A stretch of DNA of 32,935 bases from Atopobiaceae bacterium (GCA_017510785.1 JAFWMH010000079.1:1-32935); one strand, 5' to 3'; shown: positions 7,269 through 16,393, counted from the first letter of the stretch. Numbers and translations: made by a program. The notes: generated from the letters alone by a model not told the origin.

Positions 7269-9929
7269 TCACACCACGTCCTTGGTCACCCCAAGGATTA
7301 TTATCTCCCCTTCATCCTCTTGAACCATCGTGGCCTTGAGACTTACCGGTACGGGCTCCGCGCCTAACATCAGGCCATAGCTATGAACGAAGAACCCGTT
7401 TTCTTTTATCTCGCGAAGCATGTTCTCCTTCGTGAGCACGCGCAAGTGACGCTCCATGTCCTCTGGCGCAATCGCCCCCTGAGCATCGCGCCGCACGTCA
7501 CCGAAGAAATCGTCCCCGTGCGTGGCCAGGTCGAAATCCTCAAAACCATTTGACGGACTGTATTGCGTGTAGTGTCCCGAAACGGGATCAACTGTGTAAA
7601 GAACGATGTAGTCGGGAGAGAGCGCAGCAACGCGACACAAGGATCGTCGTTCCTCTCGCAACCGCTTCTCCTCTTCTTGCTGCTTCATGCGCGCATCAAC
7701 GTTGCTGATGCCCATAATCAAACGCTGGCTACCTCGCATGCGCGTGACCTTCATGTTGACGTACACCGGCACGCCCGTATCTACGAGGCGATACGTCGTC
7801 GCAAACACGCCTTGCGCATCCAAATCCCGCAGCACGTTCTTCTTCGTGAACCGCGCCAGAAATGCTTCGCGATCCGCCTCGTATACGCGAGTTTGCGCAT
7901 TGAGTCGTGCCACCGCAAAGAAGTTTTCTCCACGGTGCACTTCCAGCATCTCTTCGTCACCATTGCGCGAGGAGTACTCTATATACTCGCACGTGTCGGC
8001 ATTAATTACATATATGTTGTAGTAGTCGGCCGCAAGAGCTCCGGCAATGTCTGCATAGGTCGCGTTCTCGCTCGGTTCGCGTATGGAAAGCACAGCGACG
8101 GCAATGGCTTCCCACCCGCTCATCGGGTTCTTGCCAATGGTGCGTAGGAATGAGTGCGCGACGCCGCCGTCTTGCAGCCGATCGTCCACAAACGCACGAC
8201 CACCATTGCTGCGACTCTGCTCATATGCCTTCATGAACCCGGAGCCAGGGCCGTCCGTCGGAACAGCATACTCCACATCCGGGTCGGACAAATCAAAGTG
8301 GAAGGCGCGACTCATAAAGTCTCTAAACGACTGGTTGTCGCGAATGAAGCGCACCGAACGACCGTCACCGCTAACCTCCATAACCCCCATAGGCACGGTG
8401 TCGAAGGTATTCTCGATTACGCTGTCATCCTTGTTGGCCAAAAAGGAAAGGTCGAAGAGGTTCACCCTTCCCACCGTGTCGTAATAAGCGGCCTCGCGCG
8501 GCTCCTCGAACCCGTTTTGCGATTCCTTCGCATACTTCTCAATAATCTGTTTGGCCGACACCGGCCTCGTAAAATAGTATCCCTGAAGCTTCGAGCAGCC
8601 AATCTCCTGCAAAAAACGCACCTGCTCGGCTGTTTCCACGCCCTCACACACGGTGTCGACGCCTAGCGACGTGGCCATCTTCATCATTTCGGTAAGAATG
8701 ATCTTTCCGGCATCGCCTTGGTCGAGCCGCCTCAAAAAGCCCATATCGAATTTGATGAGGTCGAACTGTATGCTCTGGAGGACGTCTAGCGACGAGTAGC
8801 CGCTGCCAAAGTCGTCCATCCACACGTGAAACCCCTGCGCACGAAAGCGCTCGATTTGCTCTCGCATGTAATCGAAGTCGCTACCCACGATGCTTTCGGT
8901 GATTTCGATGTTTACCATGCTTCGATCGACGTGCGCCTCGTCCACGAGGGTGCAAATCTCTTGCACAAGGTCGAAGGCATCGAAATCCGCACGAGAGAAG
9001 TTTATGGAGACGGGCACGCTTTGGTTGCCAATTCTCTCGTTGGCCTTAACGTCGCGCAAAGCCTGCTTCACCACGCAAATATCCAGCTTGTGGATGAGCA
9101 TGGCCTCTTCCAAAACAGGAATGAACGACGCCGGCGAGAGCATACCACGTACCGGATCGTGCCAACGTGCCAGCGCCTCTACGTCGCACACCTTGCCGCT
9201 CACCGAACGAACGATTGGTTGGTAATATACCTGAATCCAGCCCTCTTCAATCGCCCTATCGAGGTTGTCGATAATTGCCTGGCGGTTTTTCTCTTCTTCC
9301 AGCATGTGCATGTTGAAGAACGAGTAGTACGAGCCCTTGCGGTTTCTCCACACGTTCGCCGCGAGTCTCGCACGATCGCACGCCGTATCGATTTCCACCG
9401 TTTCGATCCGGTTGGGATAAACCCCGATTCGAAGCGGCAGGGTTTTCCCGTCGTTGGCAACGGCGCATTCCGCCATCACCACATCGAAGTGTTCTCGTAG
9501 CCCCTCTTCCGGTACGACGGCGGCAAAATGGTCCTGCCCGAAGCGGGCACAATTCTCGCGACCGAAATGCTCCGAAAGAATCGACGCCACGGCGCATATA
9601 AGATGATTGCCCTCAGCAAAGCCGTGCTGACGGTTGAAGTGCTTGAGGCCCGTGAGATCGAAGAAGACGATGGCCGAGTCGATATTGTGTTCCCGCAGCT
9701 CGTCGCGCCTGGCTTCAGCGTGCTCGAAGAAGCGGGCCATGTTGGGAAGCCCGGTCATGTAGTCGTATTGCATGTCGCGATATTGGTCATCCTGCGTCCA
9801 GGAGCGTGTAGCTTGTTCCGCAATCGTTGATGTTTTTGGCTCGTTTTGCGCTGCGCCATTCGGTGCTTCCCCCACCATAGGCGCATCTCGTGTGTCCTTA
9901 TTGAATCCCGATCCCTTTGTGATGCCCAC
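7269..9929 (-). CDS. c-di-GMP phosphodiesterase (degenerate GGDEF, EAL, two PAS-like repeats)
   Basis: 886 residues, no membrane segment. A GGDEF domain (about 55-210) has GQDHF (131-135) in place of GGDEF, so cyclase activity is probably lost. The EAL domain (about 215-465) keeps the catalytic set: EALARW at 251, the asparagine of SINFSR, EITES, DDFGSGYSS (372-380), LIKFD, CEGVET and QGYYF. It is therefore a likely c-di-GMP hydrolase. The C-terminal half contains two or three PAS-like modules; the last two repeat one pattern (YIEYS / YTQYS, then GENFF / GDDFF, then TKKNVLRDL / TKENMLREI), as in sensor proteins of gut Actinobacteria. The start is GTG (9929) with AGGAGGG 5 bp upstream. It is divergent from the nitroreductase gene. 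Confidence 0.9.
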   Translation of the reverse strand: MGITKGSGFNKDTRDAPMVGEAPNGAAQNEPKTSTIAEQATRSWTQDDQYRDMQYDYMTGLPNMARFFEHAEARRDELREHNIDSAIVFFDLTGLKHFNRQHGFAEGNHLICAVASILSEHFGRENCARFGQDHFAAVVPEEGLREHFDVVMAECAVANDGKTLPLRIGVYPNRIETVEIDTACDRARLAANVWRNRKGSYYSFFNMHMLEEEKNRQAIIDNLDRAIEEGWIQVYYQPIVRSVSGKVCDVEALARWHDPVRGMLSPASFIPVLEEAMLIHKLDICVVKQALRDVKANERIGNQSVPVSINFSRADFDAFDLVQEICTLVDEAHVDRSMVNIEITESIVGSDFDYMREQIERFRAQGFHVWMDDFGSGYSSLDVLQSIQFDLIKFDMGFLRRLDQGDAGKIILTEMMKMATSLGVDTVCEGVETAEQVRFLQEIGCSKLQGYYFTRPVSAKQIIEKYAKESQNGFEEPREAAYYDTVGRVNLFDLSFLANKDDSVIENTFDTVPMGVMEVSGDGRSVRFIRDNQSFRDFMSRAFHFDLSDPDVEYAVPTDGPGSGFMKAYEQSRSNGGRAFVDDRLQDGGVAHSFLRTIGKNPMSGWEAIAVAVLSIREPSENATYADIAGALAADYYNIYVINADTCEYIEYSSRNGDEEMLEVHRGENFFAVARLNAQTRVYEADREAFLARFTKKNVLRDLDAQGVFATTYRLVDTGVPVYVNMKVTRMRGSQRLIMGISNVDARMKQQEEEKRLREERRSLCRVAALSPDYIVLYTVDPVSGHYTQYSPSNGFEDFDLATHGDDFFGDVRRDAQGAIAPEDMERHLRVLTKENMLREIKENGFFVHSYGLMLGAEPVPVSLKATMVQEDEGEIIILGVTKDVV

Positions 9930-10168
9930 TCAGACCCTCCTGCTCTGCCGTGCGTAGCATCGCATACGTCTTCCAGTTTGAACTATTCTTCGCGCTGCCA
10001 CAACTCTTTTCAGGAGATTCGACCTCGTTTTTTCGGGCATCGGCAAACATACGTCGGGCATTATGCCACAGGCCCTTGTAACAGGCGCCCAGCTGTTGCC
10101 ACATTGATGGCACATCGAGTAACATATTGATAAGACCACAAGCCTTCTACAACGTCTGGAGAACAACC

Positions 10169-10690
10169 ATGTCCTTTCTCGACCTTGCACACGCACGCTA
10201 TTCCTGCCGTGCATTTACCGACGAACCCGTAACAGACGAAGAGTTCGCCAAGCTCATGGAGGCCGTTCGCTTTGCTCCGACGGCGAAGAACGCCTATCCC
10301 GTCAAGGTATGGGTGTTCAAGAGCGACGAGGCGCTGGCGAAGATTCGTCAGTGCACGCGATGCCACTTTGGCGCTCCGCTGCTCGTTCTCTTTGGCGCTG
10401 ACTCCGCAGACAAAAACGCCTTTGTGCGCCCCTCCGATGGCCAAAACGCCGCTCTTGGCGACGCGAACATCGTGGCGTGCCACTACATGCTCGAGGCCAA
10501 GGACCTCGGTCTCGATACCACGTGGGTCGGCTTCTTCGACACGCCCGCAATCAACGAGGCCTTCCCCGAGACCTGCGGATACGATCTTGTGGGCCTCTTC
10601 CCCACCGGCCATGCCGATCCCGAGAAGGGCGGCCCTTCCCCGCGCCACACCGAGCGCAAGGAACTCTCGGAGTTTGTTACCGAACTGTAG
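10169..10690 (+). CDS. Nitroreductase family protein
   Basis: 173-residue flavin-dependent oxidoreductase of the nitroreductase fold, FMN-bound and normally dimeric. It starts MSFLDLAHARYSCRAFTDE, the usual RxSxRxF phosphate-binding motif, followed by APTAKNAYP, then LGDANIVACHYMLEAKDLGLDTTWVG and a C-terminal LFPTGHA with SPRHTERK. Such enzymes reduce nitroaromatics, quinones or other electrophiles with NAD(P)H. The ATG at 10169 has GGAGA 7 bp upstream; a longer frame from 10127 adds 14 unrelated residues. It is a single-gene unit, divergent from the EAL gene and 54 bp before the ATPase gene. Substrate unknown. Confidence 0.9.
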   Translation: MSFLDLAHARYSCRAFTDEPVTDEEFAKLMEAVRFAPTAKNAYPVKVWVFKSDEALAKIRQCTRCHFGAPLLVLFGADSADKNAFVRPSDGQNAALGDANIVACHYMLEAKDLGLDTTWVGFFDTPAINEAFPETCGYDLVGLFPTGHADPEKGGPSPRHTERKELSEFVTEL

Positions 10691-10744
10691 GGTTCGAGCC
10701 AGTTTTCGATACCATAGATGCAAAAGGCTGCAAGGAGGATAGCA

Positions 10745-11836
10745 ATGAACAACGACACGCTAAAAAGGGTGAGAATCGTCGGGTTCAAGTCAATACGCAC
10801 ATGCGACGTTCATCTCGGTCGCACTAACGTCCTCATCGGCAGCAACGGAGCAGGCAAATCAAACTTCGTGTCGGTCTTCGCATTCCTGCACGACGTGCTT
10901 GCAAAAGAACTCCAAGTGAGCGTCGCGAAATCGGGCGTCAACGCCCTGCTCTATGGAGGGCGGAAAGCAACCGACAAAATCTCCCTTGAATTCGACTTCG
11001 GACAAAATGGCTATGGAATTAGCCTTGTGCCGACGGACGATGGCAGCCTGGTTATCCACAATGAGTATCTCAAGTGCAACGGCCTCTGGGAGAATAAGGA
11101 TATCGTGACACGCATTTCCAGGGAATCACGCTTGGAAAGGAGATTTGGAGATAAAAACGATCGCCTCGCACAATCCGTTTTGGCACATCAGAACTGGCGG
11201 GTGTATCACTTTCACGATACCGGTCGTGACTCCCGCATCAAGCAGGAGCACTTGTTGGCAAACAACACCGCCCTCGCAAGCGATGCTTCCAACCTCGCCG
11301 CTTTTCTCCTCATGCTGCGAGAAGCTTACCCCCGCAATTATCAACGTGTAGTCGCCACCGTGCGACTCGCCGCGCCTTTCTTTTCGGATTTCGTACTGAT
11401 ACCCAATGCCGCCAATGGCGACTACATCACTCTTCGGTGGCGGCAGGCCGGCAGCGAGGACGTGCTCGGAGCCTCACAGTTCTCAGACGGCACCCTCCGA
11501 TTCGCCTGCCTTGCAGCTCTTCTGCTTCAGCCACCTGAGCTTCAACCTCCCACCATCATCGTCGATGAGCCGGAATTAGGGCTGCATCCTTACGCGATCG
11601 GCCTCCTCGCAGACATGATTCGAGGCCTGCCCGAGAGCAAGCAGGCAATTGTTTCTACACAGTCGGTAGAGCTGCTCAATGAGTTCGACGCCGAAGATGT
11701 GGTGGTGGTCGATAGAGACGCTAGCGGGTCGAAATTCAGTCGGCTCGATGAGGACTCGCTCAGCAGCTGGATTGAGGACTACTCGCTCGGCGAGCTCTGG
11801 AAGATGAACCTGATCGGAGGGCGACTTTCACGATGA
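10745..11836 (+). CDS. AAA_21-type ATPase of a two-gene defence-like pair
   Basis: 363-residue ABC/SMC-like ATPase. Walker A is GSNGAGKS (32-39), the signature-like motif is SDGTLRF, Walker B is TIIVDEPELGLHP (about 270-282), followed by VSTQS and a C-terminal ELWKMNLIGGR that is usual for this ATPase class. Related ATPases (RloA, AriA and OLD families) regulate an effector and often sense phage. The ATG at 10745 has AGGAGG 6 bp upstream. Its end overlaps the DUF4276 start (ATGA), which fits a complex of the two proteins. Function is inferred from architecture and neighbourhood. Confidence 0.85.
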   Translation: MNNDTLKRVRIVGFKSIRTCDVHLGRTNVLIGSNGAGKSNFVSVFAFLHDVLAKELQVSVAKSGVNALLYGGRKATDKISLEFDFGQNGYGISLVPTDDGSLVIHNEYLKCNGLWENKDIVTRISRESRLERRFGDKNDRLAQSVLAHQNWRVYHFHDTGRDSRIKQEHLLANNTALASDASNLAAFLLMLREAYPRNYQRVVATVRLAAPFFSDFVLIPNAANGDYITLRWRQAGSEDVLGASQFSDGTLRFACLAALLLQPPELQPPTIIVDEPELGLHPYAIGLLADMIRGLPESKQAIVSTQSVELLNEFDAEDVVVVDRDASGSKFSRLDEDSLSSWIEDYSLGELWKMNLIGGRLSR

Positions 11837-12504
11837 TTCGCAACGTATATATTTACTGCGAGGGTCAAACAGAAGAAGCGTTTGTCAACGAGATTCTCGC
11901 CCCATACCTTCGTCAGTTGAAGATTTACGCATGGCCCATCATCGCCGCAACGAAGCGCTCGTCACGGAAAAAATACAGAGGCGGCATTATGCGCTACGAC
12001 AGAATAAGGCATGAGCTGAGGATGCTATGCAAGGGTCACAAAAACGAATTAGTCACCACAATGATTGACTATTACGGTCTACCGAAGGACGCTCCGGGAC
12101 TGGACAAATCAACCGGCAACACTCAACAAGCGATTATTGAAGTCGAAGATGCGATTGGCGGCGATATTAATGAGCCGAACCTTTTGCCCTATCTCCAGCG
12201 CCACGAGTTTGAAGCACTCTTGTTCACTGATCCTCACGCGTTTGGAATCATCACAGACGACAGCATTGCATTGGAGAGAATAGCTCAGGTACGTAAAGAG
12301 TTCGCAACACCAGAAGATATCAACAACTCGTTTGAGACCGCACCATCGAAACGAATAACGCAGATTATTCCAACATACAAGAAAATCATAGATGGTATAG
12401 CCGTCGCAGAGATGGTAGGCATCGATGCCATGATTCACGAATGCCCCCATTTCTCAAGTTGGATTAGCCGAATCCGAGCAAGCTTCGAGGAGGAGAAAAA
12501 CTGA
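11833..12504 (+). CDS. DUF4276 protein, TOPRIM-like putative effector
   Basis: 223 residues. It begins IRNVYIYCEGQTEEAFV, with the acidic EGxTEE motif (10-15). Later come TTMIDYYGLPKDAPG, then an IEVEDAI segment and LPYLQRHEFEALLFTDP, all hallmarks of DUF4276. The acidic residues sit where TOPRIM-fold enzymes bind metal, and paired ATPase/TOPRIM genes act in anti-phage systems such as PARIS and OLD/Gabija types. DUF4276 itself has no settled biochemical role. It is translationally coupled to the ATPase and is the last gene of that unit; 244 bp separate it from the GTPase gene. I infer a nuclease or regulator acting with the ATPase. Confidence 0.8.
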   Translation: MIRNVYIYCEGQTEEAFVNEILAPYLRQLKIYAWPIIAATKRSSRKKYRGGIMRYDRIRHELRMLCKGHKNELVTTMIDYYGLPKDAPGLDKSTGNTQQAIIEVEDAIGGDINEPNLLPYLQRHEFEALLFTDPHAFGIITDDSIALERIAQVRKEFATPEDINNSFETAPSKRITQIIPTYKKIIDGIAVAEMVGIDAMIHECPHFSSWISRIRASFEEEKN

Positions 12505-12631
12505 CTTTTAGCTACAGGTATGGGTTCGCTTGGCGTTATGGCAAAATGCTCCGTCCTGTTGTTACATTCGGACAGTCTCGCATGGCTCCTTCCACTTTCA
12601 GCGCTCAACCGTTCGGTCGCATTCAGCCTTA

Positions 12632-12657
12632 TTGACATGCGCGCCATTACCTATAAT
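12632..12657 (+). promoter_or_regulatory. Possible promoter of the GTPase-HEPN pair
   Basis: A perfect TTGACA (12632-12637) and a perfect TATAAT (12652-12657) stand 14 bp apart, and a second TATGAT follows at 12660-12665. The first spacer is short and the second (22 bp) long, so strength is uncertain. The 5' leader would be about 85 bases. Confidence 0.4.
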
Positions 12658-12748
12658 GTTATGATATGTCTTGTTTGAGACCGTAGAGTGTCAGTATCAC
12701 TCTGCATTCTTTGGATTGGAAACTATTCATTGTAGACGGAGGGCCTGT

Positions 12749-14785
12749 ATGTCTCCAGAAGTGCTATCGGATGATATCAGCGAACTGTACGAACAGCTAC
12801 AGGATATTCCCGAATTCGAGAACGAAACTTGTCGCAGGGCTTTTCCAGGCTTTCTCGATAAGGCTCGCCGTCTTTATGATTTTAGCTTAGTGCAGAATTA
12901 TAAAATCGTCTTTATCGGTGAGCCGGGCAAGGGGAAAACAACAGCAATTTGCAACTGGCTCGGCCTCTTGAGCACCGGCAAGGTGGAGGCCAAAAGAATA
13001 GATAAAGTCTCACTTCTTGCAACCGCCTCGGGAAGAACTACAGTCGCAGAAGTTCATATTCGACAAGTTGAGGATCAAAGTCGACTGAGGTTCGAGTACA
13101 TGCCACTCGAACAGCAGAAAGCATACATTCGCGACTACGCCAATTATTATTATCAAAGATGTGTAGGGGCATCCGAGCAAGCCGAAGAGGCTGAAGAGAC
13201 AGACTCCACAAAGAGCGATACTCACATCGAGATAGACCGAGTCGTTAGGAATATGGCCGGACTTCAGGATATACCAACTGGTGAATCCGACCGTGCAGTA
13301 ACAACACGTGAAAAGATAATCTCCTTTGTAAACAGCTTTGCCAATGCCGAGGCCTTTTATAACTACATCCTAAGCGAAATCCACCTGGAGAGCAGACAGT
13401 GTTCAGAGATTCAAAAACGTCCAGAAGAGGATTTTGAAACTTGGCTGAGCAAGACATTCAAGGATGTGAACGATGGGAAACGACCAGAATGTTCCATTAC
13501 TAACATCATTTACGTAGATGTAAGTATCACTGATTTAGATCTTATGCTTCCAGACTTTATTGAGGAAGTCATCGATACGAAAGGACTAGACTCGGCCGCT
13601 GCCGCAAGAATGGATTTGCAAGAATTAATGCGTTCAGAAGATACCATCTGCTTCGTGATGGACGACGTAAAAAGTGTTCCGTCGGACAATGTTAGAAACC
13701 TGCTTAAGCGTACGTATCTCACTGGATTGGACGTTTATTACAAATACAAAACTTCGATCTTCGTAAAGAGCCCCGACGACGAGCTGGCAGGCGTAAACGG
13801 AGCGGATGGGGACTCTGAAGCCGGCGTCGAACGGAAGGCAAGCGAAATAGACCGCAGAGTTAGCACAGATGACATACCTTACTTCGTCGAAAACACCGTG
13901 TTCCTCGACTCATGCATGGCATACATTATGGGCACGACCAGAGAGCCCGTACTCGATAACAACGGCCAACCAGCTATTAACCCACGTACCAAAAGGCCGA
14001 AGTACAAAAACATCAAAGCGATTATTGACTACGACGATGATGCCGCCGACGAATACCGCAATGCCTTGACGACAGAAATTGTCACCTTGATTGATCGACT
14101 CAGGAATCGTCTGGAAACCGATGCGGCAGAGATTCGTGACAGCGTTGCGAAACTCCTTGAAATTGAACGTCAAACCACTGGCTACGCTACCATGAAAGCG
14201 CTACAGGACGCCAAGAAAACCATTGAGACGGGCAAGGAATCACTTCTCCATCGATTTCGTCGTCGGGAAGTTAGCGAAGCTATTCTTGAAACGGCGATAG
14301 ACCGCATCCATTGGGCAACAATACGAAAGATGAACTCTCTTTATGGTGGCTATGAGATGTGGCACACCGACATTTACACGCAGATAATGCAAGCCGGTAA
14401 AGAATGCTTCGCCAATCTAATCACGCCAATGTCAAACTTAGTTCATCGAACGCTAGAAACCATTGAGGACGAGAAGGCGTGGAGCATTTCTTTGGGATAT
14501 CTCAATCAGTTCGACGCAATGATCACAGATTCAACCGATGAAATGGGTAGGTACTTCCTTCGCTGGTCACTCGACGATGCGTTCGCGCCTCAAGATGACA
14601 CCAATCGATTCTGGGTTAAGGTCAACCAACTTCGTGGTCGTGGATATAAGCGCATGGTGAGAGATTTCTACGAAGACCACATCGATGACGATGCCGTCCT
14701 TTTGGCAAAAGCCGTTGACATGGAGGCCAATCGAGTCGTTGACAATCTTTTGGACCTCCTCACCGAAGGAACAAATCGAGGATAG
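12749..14785 (+). CDS. Dynamin-like large GTPase, putative defence protein
   Basis: 678 residues, no close family recognised. A P-loop GEPGKGKTT (57-65) follows a helical N terminus. SGRTT (94-98) could serve as switch I, and VIDTKGLD (274-281) is a DxxG switch II motif. The order and spacing suit a dynamin-like or other large GTPase with inserted segments. The C-terminal half (about 430-678) is helical and charged, as expected of a stalk or interaction region, and has no clear membrane helix. The ATG at 12749 has GGAGGG about 5 bp upstream; the frame extends 26 codons earlier without a better site. The next gene encodes a HEPN protein 36 bp downstream. Inference: the GTPase senses or assembles and controls the HEPN nuclease. 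The nucleotide could also be ATP, since no clear guanine-specificity motif is visible. Confidence 0.75.
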   Translation: MSPEVLSDDISELYEQLQDIPEFENETCRRAFPGFLDKARRLYDFSLVQNYKIVFIGEPGKGKTTAICNWLGLLSTGKVEAKRIDKVSLLATASGRTTVAEVHIRQVEDQSRLRFEYMPLEQQKAYIRDYANYYYQRCVGASEQAEEAEETDSTKSDTHIEIDRVVRNMAGLQDIPTGESDRAVTTREKIISFVNSFANAEAFYNYILSEIHLESRQCSEIQKRPEEDFETWLSKTFKDVNDGKRPECSITNIIYVDVSITDLDLMLPDFIEEVIDTKGLDSAAAARMDLQELMRSEDTICFVMDDVKSVPSDNVRNLLKRTYLTGLDVYYKYKTSIFVKSPDDELAGVNGADGDSEAGVERKASEIDRRVSTDDIPYFVENTVFLDSCMAYIMGTTREPVLDNNGQPAINPRTKRPKYKNIKAIIDYDDDAADEYRNALTTEIVTLIDRLRNRLETDAAEIRDSVAKLLEIERQTTGYATMKALQDAKKTIETGKESLLHRFRRREVSEAILETAIDRIHWATIRKMNSLYGGYEMWHTDIYTQIMQAGKECFANLITPMSNLVHRTLETIEDEKAWSISLGYLNQFDAMITDSTDEMGRYFLRWSLDDAFAPQDDTNRFWVKVNQLRGRGYKRMVRDFYEDHIDDDAVLLAKAVDMEANRVVDNLLDLLTEGTNRG

Positions 14786-14805
14786 AATTGACGCCATAAG
14801 GAACC

Positions 14806-14829
14806 ATGGAAGAGTCCCAATATGTCTAA
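14806..14829 (+). CDS. Seven-codon leader ORF overlapping the HEPN start
   Basis: ATG at 14806, preceded by AAGGA, reads MEESQYV and stops at TAA (14827-14829), overlapping the HEPN gene start (14822) by eight bases in another frame. Its ribosome site is better than that of the HEPN gene, so it may limit or couple HEPN translation. Chance cannot be excluded. Confidence 0.3.
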   Translation: MEESQYV

Positions 14830-15979
14830 CTATCAGTTGATAACGGACGGTTTTCAAATCCTACGTGCAACTCTTGCTCCTTATATTGCTTGTAAACTTA
14901 TCAAAGCCTATGGAGAGGCATTGTGGTGGCGCAAGGGTGTATGGGAGCGACTCTATGACTACCAACGACGGAATATACCTGCGTCTGGTTCTTTTGGGGA
15001 GCTAGTCGACTCACTCGATATTGCGAACTGCCTTCTTCTCATAGATATTAACTGGCGTGGAATCTTTGGCAATGAGTTATCACGGGACTGCCTTTCCTGG
15101 ATAAAAGAGCTCAAGAACACGAGAAACAGTTGGGCTCACTTTGGCGGAAAGCGGCCCACATCACGCGATACTTGGCGAGCTCTTGACACTATGAGCCGAC
15201 TCTTACAAGAAATCGACCAAGATGCTTTCACGGAGATAGAGAACCTCATTGGGCAAATCGAACCAGAGATGCTCATGCCGCCGATTGGAACTGAGCCTGT
15301 AACAACACGAGCTGAATCCCTAACTACTGACTCGGATACCACAGCGCGCTCTTCCGATTCCCAGAAGCTCACACGCACATTCATGCCAAAACGCGAATGG
15401 ACACCCTCCGCATTGGCTGACGCCATCTCCGCATGGTGCATAGAAAATGGAAGGGCACCTTTAAGCGGTTTTGAGGATCTCGATTTCTTCGAAGCTGCCG
15501 AGGCTGCTCTTGCTATGCCTGCTCTAAGCAACAGCGTAGACAACACTTTTCGAAACTCGGCAGATAACATAGTATTCCAGATTAACGATGCCAAGATGAT
15601 GGCAATTACCCATTTGCAAGGGAAAGAGGCCGCATACGCGAGTATGTCTATTGATGCTCGAGAAACGCAAGCTGATGGTGCAGGGCCCCTGCCCTCCATT
15701 CACGAGCAACTCGACGCCTGCGAACAGTTCGCGTATCTCCCCAAGAAGAAGGTTTCATGGGCTAGAGACGACATCTTGAATGTGGCGGATTCTTGGGCAA
15801 GTACAAATTCTCGCATTTTGCCAGCTCAGACATGGCGATGGCGTCTCGACACGCTTGCAGATATGGTCCTCTCGAAACTCCCTGAGCAAAGCGATCCCTC
15901 AACAGGATTCCATAGTTCCTTGCCCGAAACCCTGTTTGCCCCCGACACTCGGAAGCTGCAAATCGTAACTCATCAATAG
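14822..15979 (+). CDS. Swt1-like HEPN-domain protein, putative RNase effector
   Basis: 385 residues. Residues about 1-135 look like a Swt1-type HEPN domain: a tyrosine-rich first helix, KAYGEALWW (28-36), an aromatic second segment LLLIDINWRGIF, then LSWIKELKNTRNSWAHFG. The last contains R101-NSWA-H106, the RX4H signature of catalytically competent HEPN RNases. The rest is less conserved, with a hydrophilic linker (about 150-195) and repeated helical segments of the form ALADAISAWCIENGR. HEPN proteins act as RNA-cleaving toxins in abortive infection and toxin-antitoxin systems, and Swt1-like HEPN domains occur in defence operons. It follows the GTPase gene on the same strand. I infer a paired system; an actual nuclease role is untested. 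Confidence 0.75.
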   Translation: MSNYQLITDGFQILRATLAPYIACKLIKAYGEALWWRKGVWERLYDYQRRNIPASGSFGELVDSLDIANCLLLIDINWRGIFGNELSRDCLSWIKELKNTRNSWAHFGGKRPTSRDTWRALDTMSRLLQEIDQDAFTEIENLIGQIEPEMLMPPIGTEPVTTRAESLTTDSDTTARSSDSQKLTRTFMPKREWTPSALADAISAWCIENGRAPLSGFEDLDFFEAAEAALAMPALSNSVDNTFRNSADNIVFQINDAKMMAITHLQGKEAAYASMSIDARETQADGAGPLPSIHEQLDACEQFAYLPKKKVSWARDDILNVADSWASTNSRILPAQTWRWRLDTLADMVLSKLPEQSDPSTGFHSSLPETLFAPDTRKLQIVTHQ

Positions 15980-16084
15980 AGCACTATACAGTGATGCTGT
16001 TGAACGTTGCAATAGGGTTTCGCTCAAAGTCATTAGGCCACGGTCCCTCATTTGCCTCGATTCCCAGTTCGTGTATGCTATTAG

Positions 16085-16116
16085 GTTTCAATCCACGCGC
16101 CCGCATGGGGCGCGAC
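16085..16116 (-). CRISPR. Solitary type I-C-like CRISPR repeat
   Basis: The 32-bp segment starts GTTTCAATCCACGCGC on the plus strand and ends GGGGCGCGAC. Read on the minus strand it has the type I-C form: GTCGC at the 5' end, a 7-bp GC palindrome (CGCGCCC/GGGCGCG), and GTGGATTGAAAC at the 3' end. No second copy lies within 30-40 bp on either side and no cas gene is in the window, so this is an orphan repeat, either an array remnant or a decoy. Confidence 0.6.
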
Positions 16117-16393
16117 GGAGCAGGTTTGCCTCGAAAGAATCTCGTCGCTCGGCAACTCTGGTGTCGAGCAGGCTCACGCGGAGCCAGGCCCGACTAACCG
16201 TCCGCCCTTTATCTCCGTCATGCTAAAGGATGCGAGCCATACCCTCGCACGTCATCACAACAGCCCCGCAGGAGAACGATACCCAATCGCTGGCCGCTTT
16301 GCGCTCGGCGTTAGCATCGAAGCCATGTTGAAAAACGTATAGTGACGTATTATGTAGAGTTCCCCAGTCCAAACTGTACGGTTTAAGCCAACC
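16117..16393. other. Gene-free stretch with a diverged intergenic repeat
   Basis: No gene is supported. 16134-16250 resembles 3961-4075 (same motifs, same offset between two of them). The remainder, up to the PARG gene, shows no clear signal. Confidence 0.35.

Noticed and set aside
6294..7367. Long plus-strand frame opposite the HAD gene
   Set aside because: It is the antisense shadow of the HAD and EAL genes, without motifs.
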